Source: Bradyrhizobiaceae bacterium (GTDB lineage Bacteria; Pseudomonadota; Alphaproteobacteria; Rhizobiales; Xanthobacteraceae). From it: DNA of 64,000 bases. Below the pieces are notes generated by a model that worked only from the letters and a program-made list of their open reading frames with translations, was not told the origin of the DNA and did no database searches. Positions 51,104 to 59,422 of this stretch are shown here, one piece after another. Made by a program: the position numbers and the translations under genes. Numbering within the stretch: the stretch's first letter is position 1; every line of letters begins with the position of its first letter. Location: the NCBI GenBank assembly GCA_003963145.1, contig RXJJ01000012.1:225778-289777 (forward strand), written 5' to 3'.

Positions 51104-51784
51104 TTAGCGCCTTTCCCTCAGATACTTTTCCCGCCGCTGCTTCCGCGTTAGGTTTTTCGGTATTGGCGTGCGGCTGGCTATGAAATCCATCACCGCTTCT
51201 TCCGGAGCGAGCAGGGTGTCGATACCGGCGGCGCGAAGGCCACGCAGCAACTCGCGCGGCGCGGCGTCGAATAGCTGCGGGGCGTCGGCGTTGTTCGCGG
51301 CGTCATCGATGAGCCTGCGACGCCGCTTGCGCGGACCGTGCCTCCCGATGACCGCGAGTTTCGCCAGCTTTAAAAGCTCCAGCGCCTCAGCGAGCTTTGT
51401 AAGATCGACGCTCTCTTGCTCCTCCAGTTCGCGAATGGCGCGCTCGGCAATCGCCCGGAGCCGTTCGGCCAGCAAGCGCAATTTCAGTTTCTGCCCGGCG
51501 CGGATGGTCGGTACTGTGTCAGTCGCGCGCGGCGCGAACAGCGGCCGCTGCCATTTCTGATCGCGCGTCCAGCGGCAGATCGAGGCGCGGCCGACGCCGG
51601 TCCTCAGCGCGATCTCGGAATAGCTCAGCGTGGTTTGTTCGATCAGGCGGCGCACGACGGCCACCTTGGCCTCCGTGTGCGGCGACCGCGTGCCGCGTGC
51701 GCGGACGGCCGCCTGCGATCCTTCCATCACCTCATTCGGCTGAACGCGGAGTCTGGTGATGACGGGAAGGCGCGTGCGGATCAT
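51104..51784 (-). CDS. HTH-containing hypothetical protein
   Basis: LIEQTTLSYSEIALRTGVGRASICRWTRDQKWQRP (HTH) followed by basic helical region. Confidence 0.65.
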   Translation of the reverse strand: MIRTRLPVITRLRVQPNEVMEGSQAAVRARGTRSPHTEAKVAVVRRLIEQTTLSYSEIALRTGVGRASICRWTRDQKWQRPLFAPRATDTVPTIRAGQKLKLRLLAERLRAIAERAIRELEEQESVDLTKLAEALELLKLAKLAVIGRHGPRKRRRRLIDDAANNADAPQLFDAAPRELLRGLRAAGIDTLLAPEEAVMDFIASRTPIPKNLTRKQRREKYLRERR

Positions 51785-51848
51785 GCGAGGAATATAATCC
51801 TGTTGCCGCCAAAAGCAAGGTCCGCGCCGCCGGTGCGCCGCTCTCGCG

Positions 51849-52601
51849 CTAGCCGCGAGACAGGTAATGCGACAGCGCCGAGGCGAGCAGGGCGACGCCC
51901 GATGCGGTGAGAAGGCCGAGAACGATCCTGCGGAACGTGGCTTCGCTGATGCCGATATAGAGCCGCGTTCCCAAAAACGCCGGGATCAGCATGGCCGGAA
52001 TGAGCACGGCGAAAACCGGCAGCATCTGGACCGTGATGAGGCCGGTCGCGATGTAGACCAGCAGCGTGACGCTGAGAATCCCCAGATTGAAATTCTGGAT
52101 GATCGCGCGCTGGGTGTCCTTTTCGAGACCGCGCAGCGTGCACCATAAAGTGGGGATGGCGCCGGTGTAGCCGCCGATCCCGCCCAGTATGCCGCCGAGG
52201 AAGCCGACCGCGCCATCAGCGGCGGGCCCGGCGTGGACGCGCGGCAACTGCGAGGACATCAGCATGGCGGGACACCACAGAACCAGCAGCAGCCCGAGCA
52301 GAAGCTTGAACAGATCGATATCGAGATAGGGCAGGAGCAGCGTTCCGACCGGCACGCCGGCCAGCCCGCCGATCAGGAACGGCAGCAGCAGGCGAAGATT
52401 GAAGCCCCGGCGCACCGAAAACACCGCGAGCAGTTGACCGGCGAACGATCCCAGAACCACCATGGCGGCGGCGAGGCGGGGCTCGATGAACCAGGCCCAG
52501 AGCGACATCGCGACCAGCCCGAAGGCAAAGCCCGACAGGCCCTGAACGAAGCCGGCGACCACCGCGCCGGCGGCCACAATGATGAAAAGGCTCGAGGTCA
52601 T
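51849..52601 (-). CDS. TauE/SafE family sulfite exporter-like permease
   Basis: GFVQGLSGFAFGLVAMSLWAWFIEPRLAAAMVVLGSFAGQLLAV, 8 TM; start trimmed to 52601. Confidence 0.88.
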   Translation of the reverse strand: MTSSLFIIVAAGAVVAGFVQGLSGFAFGLVAMSLWAWFIEPRLAAAMVVLGSFAGQLLAVFSVRRGFNLRLLLPFLIGGLAGVPVGTLLLPYLDIDLFKLLLGLLLVLWCPAMLMSSQLPRVHAGPAADGAVGFLGGILGGIGGYTGAIPTLWCTLRGLEKDTQRAIIQNFNLGILSVTLLVYIATGLITVQMLPVFAVLIPAMLIPAFLGTRLYIGISEATFRRIVLGLLTASGVALLASALSHYLSRG

Positions 52602-52684
52602 GGAACCGCGAGCCTTACAGGCAAATGCAAGGCGCGTCATCCCTCGCGGCTCGCCGGTGCTCGCAAATCAAGATGAGGGGCGAG

Positions 52685-53002
52685 CTAGGTGCCCGCTTTC
52701 ACCTGTGCAATGGCGGTCGCCATCAGCTCGTCCATTTTGACGCGCACCTGCTGCTCGGAAACGCCCTTGCCCGCGAGGTCGGCCGCGACCTTGCGCAGCA
52801 CGTCGGCATCTCCGGCTTCCTCGAAATCCGCCGCCACGACGTCCTTGGCATAGGCTGCCGCGTCGTCGCCGGATTTACCCAGTTGTTCCGCCGCCCACAG
52901 GCCCAGAAGCTTGTTGCGCCGCGCTTCGGCCTTGAACCGCAGCTCCTCGTCGATGGCGAACTTCTTCTCGAAGCCTTCCTCGCGTTTGTCGAAAGAGGTC
53001 AT
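52685..53002 (-). CDS. DUF1476 protein, F1-ATPase inhibitor zeta-subunit family
   Basis: MTSFDKREEGFEKKFAIDEELRFKAEARRNKLLGLWAAEQLG. Confidence 0.92.
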   Translation of the reverse strand: MTSFDKREEGFEKKFAIDEELRFKAEARRNKLLGLWAAEQLGKSGDDAAAYAKDVVAADFEEAGDADVLRKVAADLAGKGVSEQQVRVKMDELMATAIAQVKAGT

Positions 53003-53280
53003 ATATCCGTTCCGTCAGTTGTTTGGGCGATTGTGGCCGGCCCCGAATACAGGTTCCGGGGCCTCTTGGGCAACATGTTTAAGGTCGCAGGATAACCGAC
53101 AAACACCCCGGTAAAACGCCTCTGCTTGCGTTGTATCGGGTGGCCCGATCGGTTAGGTTGCCGATGAGTCCGGTTCTCGCTTTGTTTCGCGGTTCCGGGC
53201 TTCGCGGCAGCTCCGCCGCGTATCGCGTAAACTCCGGAGCATCCCGATCCATGGATTTCAACAACACACGGTACATCCCT

Positions 53281-54048
53281 ATGAGCCGTCGGCGTCGTAT
53301 TTATGAAGGCAAGGGCAAGGTTCTGTACGAAGGACCCGAGCCCGGAACCCTGATCCAGCATTTCAAGGACGACGCCACCGCGTTCAATGCCAAGAAACAC
53401 CAGATCATCGAGGGCAAGGGCGTCCTCAACAACCGGATCTCGGAATACATCTTCCAGCATCTGAACGACATCGGGGTGCCGACGCACTTCATCAAGCGCC
53501 TCAACATGCGCGAGCAGCTGATCCGCGAGGTCGAGATCGTGCCGCTGGAGGTCGTGGTGCGCAACGTCGCCGCCGGCTCGCTGTCGCAGCGTCTCGGCAT
53601 CGAGGAGGGCACGCAGCTGCCGCGCTCGATCATCGAGTTCTATTACAAGAACGACCAGCTCGGCGACCCGATGGTGTCCGAAGAACACATCACCGCGTTC
53701 GGCTGGGCGACTCCGCAGGAGATCGACGACATCATGGCGCTGGCGATCCGCGTCAATGACTTCCTCTCCGGCCTGTTCCTCGGCGTCGGCATCCGCCTCG
53801 TCGATTTCAAGATGGAGTGCGGCCGCCTGTTCGAGAACGAGATGATGCGCATCATCGTCGCCGACGAGATTTCGCCGGACTCGTGCCGGCTGTGGGACAT
53901 CAAGTCGAACGAGAAGATGGACAAGGACCGCTTCCGCCGCGATCTCGGCGGCCTGCTCGAGGCCTATACCGAAGTCGCCAAGCGTCTCGGCATCCTGATC
54001 GAGAACGAGCGTCCGGCCGGCTCCGGACCGGTGCTGGTGAAGAGCTGA
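53281..54048 (+). CDS. purC: Phosphoribosylaminoimidazole-succinocarboxamide synthase
   Basis: [51 protein letters not shown]; start set to ATG 53281. Confidence 0.96.
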   Translation: MSRRRRIYEGKGKVLYEGPEPGTLIQHFKDDATAFNAKKHQIIEGKGVLNNRISEYIFQHLNDIGVPTHFIKRLNMREQLIREVEIVPLEVVVRNVAAGSLSQRLGIEEGTQLPRSIIEFYYKNDQLGDPMVSEEHITAFGWATPQEIDDIMALAIRVNDFLSGLFLGVGIRLVDFKMECGRLFENEMMRIIVADEISPDSCRLWDIKSNEKMDKDRFRRDLGGLLEAYTEVAKRLGILIENERPAGSGPVLVKS

Positions 54049-54065
54049 ACGCACGCCTCTCAGGC

Positions 54066-54151
54066 GTCATGCCCGCGCCTGTCGCGGGCATCCACGTCTT
54101 GGCGGCTTCAAATTGGAATAGACGTGGATGGCCGGGACGAGCCCGGCCATG
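54066..54151. repeat. REP-like palindromic element between purC and purS
   Basis: CATCCACGTCT (54089-54099) / AGACGTGGATG (54120-54130) plus GCCCGCGCCTGTCGCGGGC and GGCCGGGACGAGCCCGGCC hairpins. Confidence 0.7.
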
Positions 54152-54170
54152 ATGAGGCAATGAGTGTAAA

Positions 54171-54413
54171 ATGAAAGCCCGCGTTACGGTCACTTTGAAA
54201 AACGGCGTTCTCGATCCGCAGGGCAAGGCGATCGAGGGCGCGCTGAAGTCGCTCGGGGTCGATGGCATTGCCAGCGTGCGGCAGGGCAAGGTGTTCGACA
54301 TCGAACTCGCCGGCACCGACAAGGCCAGGGCGGAAGCCGCATTGAAAGCGGCCGCCGACAGGCTGCTCGCCAATACCGTCATCGAGAATTACCGCGTCGA
54401 GATCGTTCAGTAA
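54171..54413 (+). CDS. purS: Phosphoribosylformylglycinamidine synthase subunit PurS
   Basis: MKARVTVTLKNGVLDPQGKAIEGALKSLGVDGIASVRQGKVFDIEL. Confidence 0.95.
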   Translation: MKARVTVTLKNGVLDPQGKAIEGALKSLGVDGIASVRQGKVFDIELAGTDKARAEAALKAAADRLLANTVIENYRVEIVQ

Positions 54414-54433
54414 AAGCGCCTGACAGGACGCCG

Positions 54434-55393
54434 ATGACAGACGCCGATCCCAGCCGTTTCGTCATCTACCTTTGTCATGGCGGAAAGAAATTCTTCGACC
54501 AGACGATTTTTTCCGCGCTGACGCTGCTTGACCTGTTGCTGAAGCAGGGACGCCGCGACTACCGGATCGTCATTTACACCGACAGGCCGGACGCGTTCCC
54601 GCGTCACGATCTGATCCGCGCGATCGGGCTGACGCCGGAGGAGATCGTGGCCTACAAGGGGCCGCTGGATTACGTCCATCGTACCAAGCTCAAGGTCCTG
54701 CAGCGCGCCTGCGCCGACATCGGACCGGCGTTACATATCTACGTCGATTGCGACACGCGCTGGCTGAAACTTCCCGATGCCGCGTTCGACGCGCTGAAGG
54801 ACCCGCTGCGGGATGCGCCCGCCGCCTATTTCTATGAAAACGAAGGCGAGATCAGGCGGGATTTCTACCCGCATTATTTCAGGGCTCTGCAAAAAAGCGG
54901 CGATTTGCTTCGCAGCTTCGGCCTGCGGCCCGGCCCGCCATGGTCGATCTGGAATTCGGGCGTTGTCGCCTTCTCGGAAAACGAAATCCGCGCCGGGATC
55001 ATGAATGACATCGTCGCGCTGAACGACGAACTGGTGTTCTTCTTCACGCCGCGCAACATGGTCGAGCAGCTCGCCTTATCGCTCGTTGCGGAAAACCGTT
55101 GCCAGATGCATTCCTTCGGGGAGTTTCTGGTGCACTACTGGCGGCAGACGCTGGCCTTGCCGATCGTGCTCGAGCGTTTCTTTCGTTCGCTGGGCAGCAA
55201 CATGCCGGTCGAGCAGATGGCGCAGGCGTGCGCCGCGTTTGCGATCGACGAAAAGGATTTGCAGCGCATCCAAAACGAGGTTGCGCCGCGCGGCATCAGG
55301 AAGGTTGCCGGCAAGCTGCGCAATTCGATCAGGAAGCGGCGCATCGATCTTCGCGCCTGGCGCCTCTGGCACTCGCGCTCCGCCCATTCGTGA
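54434..55393 (+). CDS. Glycosyltransferase-like (GT-A fold) hypothetical protein
   Basis: FVIYLCHGGKKFFDQTIFSALTLLDLLLKQGRRDYRIVIYTDRPDAF ... IYVDCDTRWLKLPDAAFDAL (DxD-like DCDT). Confidence 0.55.
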   Translation: MTDADPSRFVIYLCHGGKKFFDQTIFSALTLLDLLLKQGRRDYRIVIYTDRPDAFPRHDLIRAIGLTPEEIVAYKGPLDYVHRTKLKVLQRACADIGPALHIYVDCDTRWLKLPDAAFDALKDPLRDAPAAYFYENEGEIRRDFYPHYFRALQKSGDLLRSFGLRPGPPWSIWNSGVVAFSENEIRAGIMNDIVALNDELVFFFTPRNMVEQLALSLVAENRCQMHSFGEFLVHYWRQTLALPIVLERFFRSLGSNMPVEQMAQACAAFAIDEKDLQRIQNEVAPRGIRKVAGKLRNSIRKRRIDLRAWRLWHSRSAHS

Positions 55394-55444
55394 AATGCCT
55401 GCGGCCGCCAGAAGCGGCCACAGGCATGCTGCAGGTCCTGAACT

Positions 55445-56470
55445 TCAGGTGAGCGTGAAATGCAGCTCGCCGATCTTGTCGATGCTCGAGACGATCTTGT
55501 CGCCGGCCTTCAGCCACACCTGCTTGTCCTTCGGGTAGCCGAGGATCACGCCTGACGGCGTGCCGGTGAAGATGATGTCGCCGGGCTCCAGCGTGAAGTA
55601 TTTCGACGCGAAGGAGACGATCTTGCGGACATTGAAGATCATGTCGCTTGTGTGCGCGTTCTGCCGCTCCTCGCCGTTGACGAAGGTCTTCAGGACGAGA
55701 TCGTCAGGATCGATCTGGTCGGCGGTTTTCAGCCACGGGCCGATCGGCCCCCAGCCGTCGCCGGTCTTGCCGAGCATCCACTGGCCGTCCCGCAATTGCT
55801 GATCGCGCTCGGAGAAATCCTGTCCGACGGTGTAGCCGAACACGTAGTCCAGTGAATCGGCTTCGCTGACGTTGCGCGCCTCCTTGCCGATCACCGCCAC
55901 CAGTTCGGTTTCGTAGTCGAACTGATGCCCCGGCTCCTTCGATACCGCGATGGTGCCGTTATGGTTGTTGAGGGCGGAATTATATTTGTTGAACAATATC
56001 GGCTCGGACGGAATTTTCATGGCCGCTTCGTTGGCGTGATCCCGGTAGTTGAGCCCGACGCAGATGATCTTGCTGGGGCTCGTCACCACGGGCGCGAATT
56101 TCGCGGTTTTCTCGGAAACGAGATATTTGCCGCCGGCGGCCACAGCCTTGTCGATCGTGCTTTTGAGGGCAGCGGGATCGTAGTCGCCCGCGATGATCTC
56201 GTCGGTCGAGGCCGGCGCGCCGAGCTTGAACGCATCTTCGGCGGCGGCAATATCGATGATGCCCTTGTCGGTACGGACCCCGAGCGAGGCGCCGGTCTCG
56301 CCTTGCAGCATCGTGAAAGTCATGTTCTTTGGCGAAGCCGTCATTTGTGGTGGGCCTTTCGCGCCGCCGGCCGCCTGCGCGAAGGCGCTGCGAGCCATGC
56401 CCGGCAGCAACCCTCCGGCGACAGCACCGGCCGCGGTCGATTTGAGGAAATTTCTGCGATTATCGTCCAT
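55445..56470 (-). CDS. Fumarylacetoacetate hydrolase family protein with Tat signal
   Basis: MDDNRRNFLKSTAAGAVAGGLLPGMARSAFA (Tat) and KIICVGLNYRDHANEAAMKIPSEPILFNKYNSALN ... GDIIFTGTPSGV. Confidence 0.92.
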   Translation of the reverse strand: MDDNRRNFLKSTAAGAVAGGLLPGMARSAFAQAAGGAKGPPQMTASPKNMTFTMLQGETGASLGVRTDKGIIDIAAAEDAFKLGAPASTDEIIAGDYDPAALKSTIDKAVAAGGKYLVSEKTAKFAPVVTSPSKIICVGLNYRDHANEAAMKIPSEPILFNKYNSALNNHNGTIAVSKEPGHQFDYETELVAVIGKEARNVSEADSLDYVFGYTVGQDFSERDQQLRDGQWMLGKTGDGWGPIGPWLKTADQIDPDDLVLKTFVNGEERQNAHTSDMIFNVRKIVSFASKYFTLEPGDIIFTGTPSGVILGYPKDKQVWLKAGDKIVSSIDKIGELHFTLT

Positions 56471-56547
56471 CGTTTCGCTCCCGGATTCTTGTTAATCAGC
56501 GTTCTTGTTGATCAGCGATGTTGCAACGCTGCGTGCCCAAGCCAGGG

Positions 56548-56703
56548 TCCCGAATCCGAAGTTCGCCTTATTGTTCTGCTGGCTTCGTAGCGAACTTCGG
56601 ATTCGAAGGGACACTAGCCATAATTCTAGTGTGGCTTTGGTTCAGACGTTCGCTTGAAGAGGTCGCAGGAAATCGGTGAAGCGAACGTCTGAACCGCCAC
56701 ACT
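56548..56703. repeat. Composite palindromic (MITE/REP-like) element: three successive inverted repeats
   Basis: IR1 GAATCCGAAGTTCGC/GCGAACTTCGGATTC (56552-56604); IR2 ACACTAG/CTAGTGT (56611-56632); IR3 AGTGTGGC-ttt-GGTTCAGACGTTCGCTT / AAGCGAACGTCTGAACCGCCACACT (56628-56703). Confidence 0.88.
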
Positions 56704-56778
56704 AACACTGGAAAGACCGGGCTCAAGCGGCTACATGATGTCAATTCACTGTGACTCGCCGGAACCCCGACAAATCCC

Positions 56779-57480
56779 ATGAACTCGGCCATTCTCGTCT
56801 TTCCGGGCATCAATCGCGAGCGCGACATGGCGCGCGCGCTCGAGCTCATATCCGGGCGCGAGCCGGCGATGGTCTGGCATGCCGAGACCAGCCTGCCGAA
56901 GGGCACCGACCTTGTCGTGGTGCCGGGCGGGTTTTCCTACGGCGACTATCTGCGCTGCGGAGCGATTGCGGCCCGCGCGCCGGTCATGGATGCGGTTCGT
57001 GCCCACGCGGCGAAGGGCGGCCTCGTGCTCGGTGTTTGCAACGGTTTCCAGATCCTGTGCGAGTCGGGTCTTCTGCCCGGTGTGCTGATGCGCAACGCGA
57101 AGCTGAAATTCATCTGCCGCGACGTGCATCTGCGGGTCGAGCGCTCCGATACGCCGTTCACGCGCGGCTACAATGCCGGGCAGGTGATCCGCGTGCCGGT
57201 GGCGCATGGCGAGGGCAACTATGCCGCCGACGCCGAGACGCTCAAGCGGCTCGAGGGTGATGGGCGCGTGCTCTATCGCTATTGCTCGGCGTCGGGCGAG
57301 GTCGGCGATACGCACAACATCAACGGCGCGGCGGCCTCCATCGCCGGCATCGTCAGCGACAAGGGCAATGTGCTCGGCATGATGCCGCATCCCGAAAATC
57401 ACGTCGAGGAAATCATGGGCTGCACCGACGGCCGCGGCCTGTTCGCGGGCCTCGCCGCGCATCTGGAGAGCGCGGCTTAA
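56779..57480 (+). CDS. purQ: Phosphoribosylformylglycinamidine synthase subunit PurQ
   Basis: [18 protein letters not shown] ... [16 protein letters not shown] ... [17 protein letters not shown] ... [12 protein letters not shown]. Confidence 0.96.
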   Translation: MNSAILVFPGINRERDMARALELISGREPAMVWHAETSLPKGTDLVVVPGGFSYGDYLRCGAIAARAPVMDAVRAHAAKGGLVLGVCNGFQILCESGLLPGVLMRNAKLKFICRDVHLRVERSDTPFTRGYNAGQVIRVPVAHGEGNYAADAETLKRLEGDGRVLYRYCSASGEVGDTHNINGAAASIAGIVSDKGNVLGMMPHPENHVEEIMGCTDGRGLFAGLAAHLESAA

Positions 57481-57496
57481 CTTGTTAGCGCCGTCA

Positions 57497-58273
57497 TTAC
57501 GGGATCGAGAGCGGCTTGCCCCGTTCGAACCGCGTCAGGCGTGACGAGAGACTGAACTTGTCGAACACATCCGCAAGCTGGTCCTGCGTTTCCCGGAAAT
57601 GGACCCAGCCTTCGTTATGGGCCGCGACGAGAGTTGCGTTGGGAAAGGCATGAGCCGCTTCCAGTGCATCTTCGCTTCCCATGGTGACGTGAAAACGGCC
57701 GCGCGGCTCCGCTGCGCCGGTGAACAGCACGACAACCCTTGGCGAGAAACGCTGCGCAACGTCCGCCGTGCCTGCGTACCATACGGTGTCGCCGGTGATA
57801 TAGGCGAGATCGCCCGGCTTCTCAGCGCCCAGTGCAAATCCCACGACATCGCCTGAAAACGGTTCGATGCCAACCGGACCGTGACGAGCCGGAGTGGCGG
57901 TGACGAACAGCGTCTTGCCGTTGCGTCCCTTCAACGTCCGCGTTTCGAAAGGATCGAGGCCGACGGCGTTGCCGCCGAGCCGGCCTGCGCCCGCCACTGT
58001 CGTGTAGACCGTATCGACGCCGGGCAGCATCGCGCGCCCGGCATTGTCCAGATTGTCGAAATGCTGGTCGTGACTGAGCAGCACGGCATCGAGATGGCCG
58101 ATTTCGTTCACTGACAGGGCAGGGCCCGACGTCTTTTCAAAGCGGACGGGAGGCCCCTCGCGATAAAGGCCGGGCGGATCGAAGGTCGGATCCGTGAGCA
58201 GGCGGATGCCGTCATATTCGATCAGGACCGTCGGGCCGCCGATGAGCGTGAGATTGAGTTCTGAAGCCGACAT
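57497..58273 (-). CDS. MBL-fold metallo-hydrolase (UlaG-like)
   Basis: LIGGPTVLIEYDGIRLLTDPTFDPPG ... VLLSHDQHFDNLD ... YITGDTVWYAG. Confidence 0.87.
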   Translation of the reverse strand: MSASELNLTLIGGPTVLIEYDGIRLLTDPTFDPPGLYREGPPVRFEKTSGPALSVNEIGHLDAVLLSHDQHFDNLDNAGRAMLPGVDTVYTTVAGAGRLGGNAVGLDPFETRTLKGRNGKTLFVTATPARHGPVGIEPFSGDVVGFALGAEKPGDLAYITGDTVWYAGTADVAQRFSPRVVVLFTGAAEPRGRFHVTMGSEDALEAAHAFPNATLVAAHNEGWVHFRETQDQLADVFDKFSLSSRLTRFERGKPLSIP

Positions 58274-58345
58274 TGCTGTTTCCTCTTTGTGCTTTGGGGA
58301 AACTAGGCCGCTGCCATCTGTGAGAAAATCGGCTATTATCGATCA

Positions 58346-59236
58346 ATGGCTGATCAAATTCGCACAGACCTCGACTGGGAGGATATCCGGGTGTTCGCCG
58401 CGCTGGCGCGTCACGGCAGCCTGTCGGCCGCGGCGCGTGCGCTCGGCGTCAATCATGCGACGGTGTCGCGGCGTGTGAAGTCCCTTGAGCGGGCCACAGG
58501 CGCAAGGCTGGCGGAACGGCGCACGGACGGCTACGTCCTCACGCCGGCCGGAACGCGTGTGCTCGGTCTTGCCGGCGATATGGAGCGGGCTGCGTCGGCG
58601 CTGCGCAGGGGAGGCGGCGACGAGCAGCCGACGGGCCTCGTGCGGATCAATGCGCCGCCGACCCTGTCTCACGGCTTCCTGATCGAACGTCTGGCCAGAC
58701 TCGTGCAGCGAAACCCGGCGCTGGATATCGACCTTGCGCCGGACGTGCGTCTTGTCAGCCTCGAGCGTCGTGAGACGGATATAGCGCTGCGCTATGGCCG
58801 CCGCCCCCAGGATGGCCATGTGGTTGCAAAACCGCTCCTGACTGTGGGATTCGGCTTTTACGGAACTCCGGCGCTTTGCCGCCGCGCCGAGACGGGCGGC
58901 GAGCCGCCCTTTGTCGGGTTTGACGAGGCGAACGCTCATCTGCCCGAGGCGGTGTGGCTGGCGCGCCATTTCCCGCGCCGGCGTGTGTCGTTGCGGACCA
59001 GCAGCCAGGTGTCGCAGGCGCTGGCGGCGCGCGCGGGCGCGGGACTTGCGTTATTGCCGCATTTTCTGGGGAGACGGTCCGCGGGACTGCGCCCCTGTCC
59101 TCTGGCTCATGATCCGCCGGGCCGCGAACTCTGGCTGATCATGCGGGCGCAGGACCGCAAGGATGTCGCGATCCGGGCAGCCGCCGATCATCTGACCGGC
59201 ATTTTCACCGAGGAACGCGCGTTATTCACGACCTGA
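58346..59236 (+). CDS. LysR-family transcriptional regulator
   Basis: LDWEDIRVFAALARHGSLSAAARALGVNHATVSRRVKSLERATGARLAER. Confidence 0.92.
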   Translation: MADQIRTDLDWEDIRVFAALARHGSLSAAARALGVNHATVSRRVKSLERATGARLAERRTDGYVLTPAGTRVLGLAGDMERAASALRRGGGDEQPTGLVRINAPPTLSHGFLIERLARLVQRNPALDIDLAPDVRLVSLERRETDIALRYGRRPQDGHVVAKPLLTVGFGFYGTPALCRRAETGGEPPFVGFDEANAHLPEAVWLARHFPRRRVSLRTSSQVSQALAARAGAGLALLPHFLGRRSAGLRPCPLAHDPPGRELWLIMRAQDRKDVAIRAAADHLTGIFTEERALFTT

Positions 59237-59422
59237 GCGGTTTCACGCAGGGCAGTCCACCGTTCGCTCATTTGAGCTTTTTTACGCGGGATTTCTACCT
59301 ACCTTAGGCTTGCCGGGGCGGGAGCCGCCGTGCACAAAGAGCCGAAATCACAAACAATCTGCGTCGCAGAGCTTTCTGATCGCGCAAAAGCCGCAGAACT
59401 GTAGTCCCGGAGCGCCGTCGCC

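Noticed and set aside
56568-56906. 112-aa minus-strand ORF across the palindromic element and purQ start
   Set aside because: Product of the repeat and antisense of purQ; no support as a gene.
57497-58273. SHDQHFDNLD instead of HxHxDH in the MBL protein, as a dead enzyme
   Set aside because: From memory, UlaG-like MBL proteins with HDQHxDNLD-type motifs are common; not enough to call inactive.
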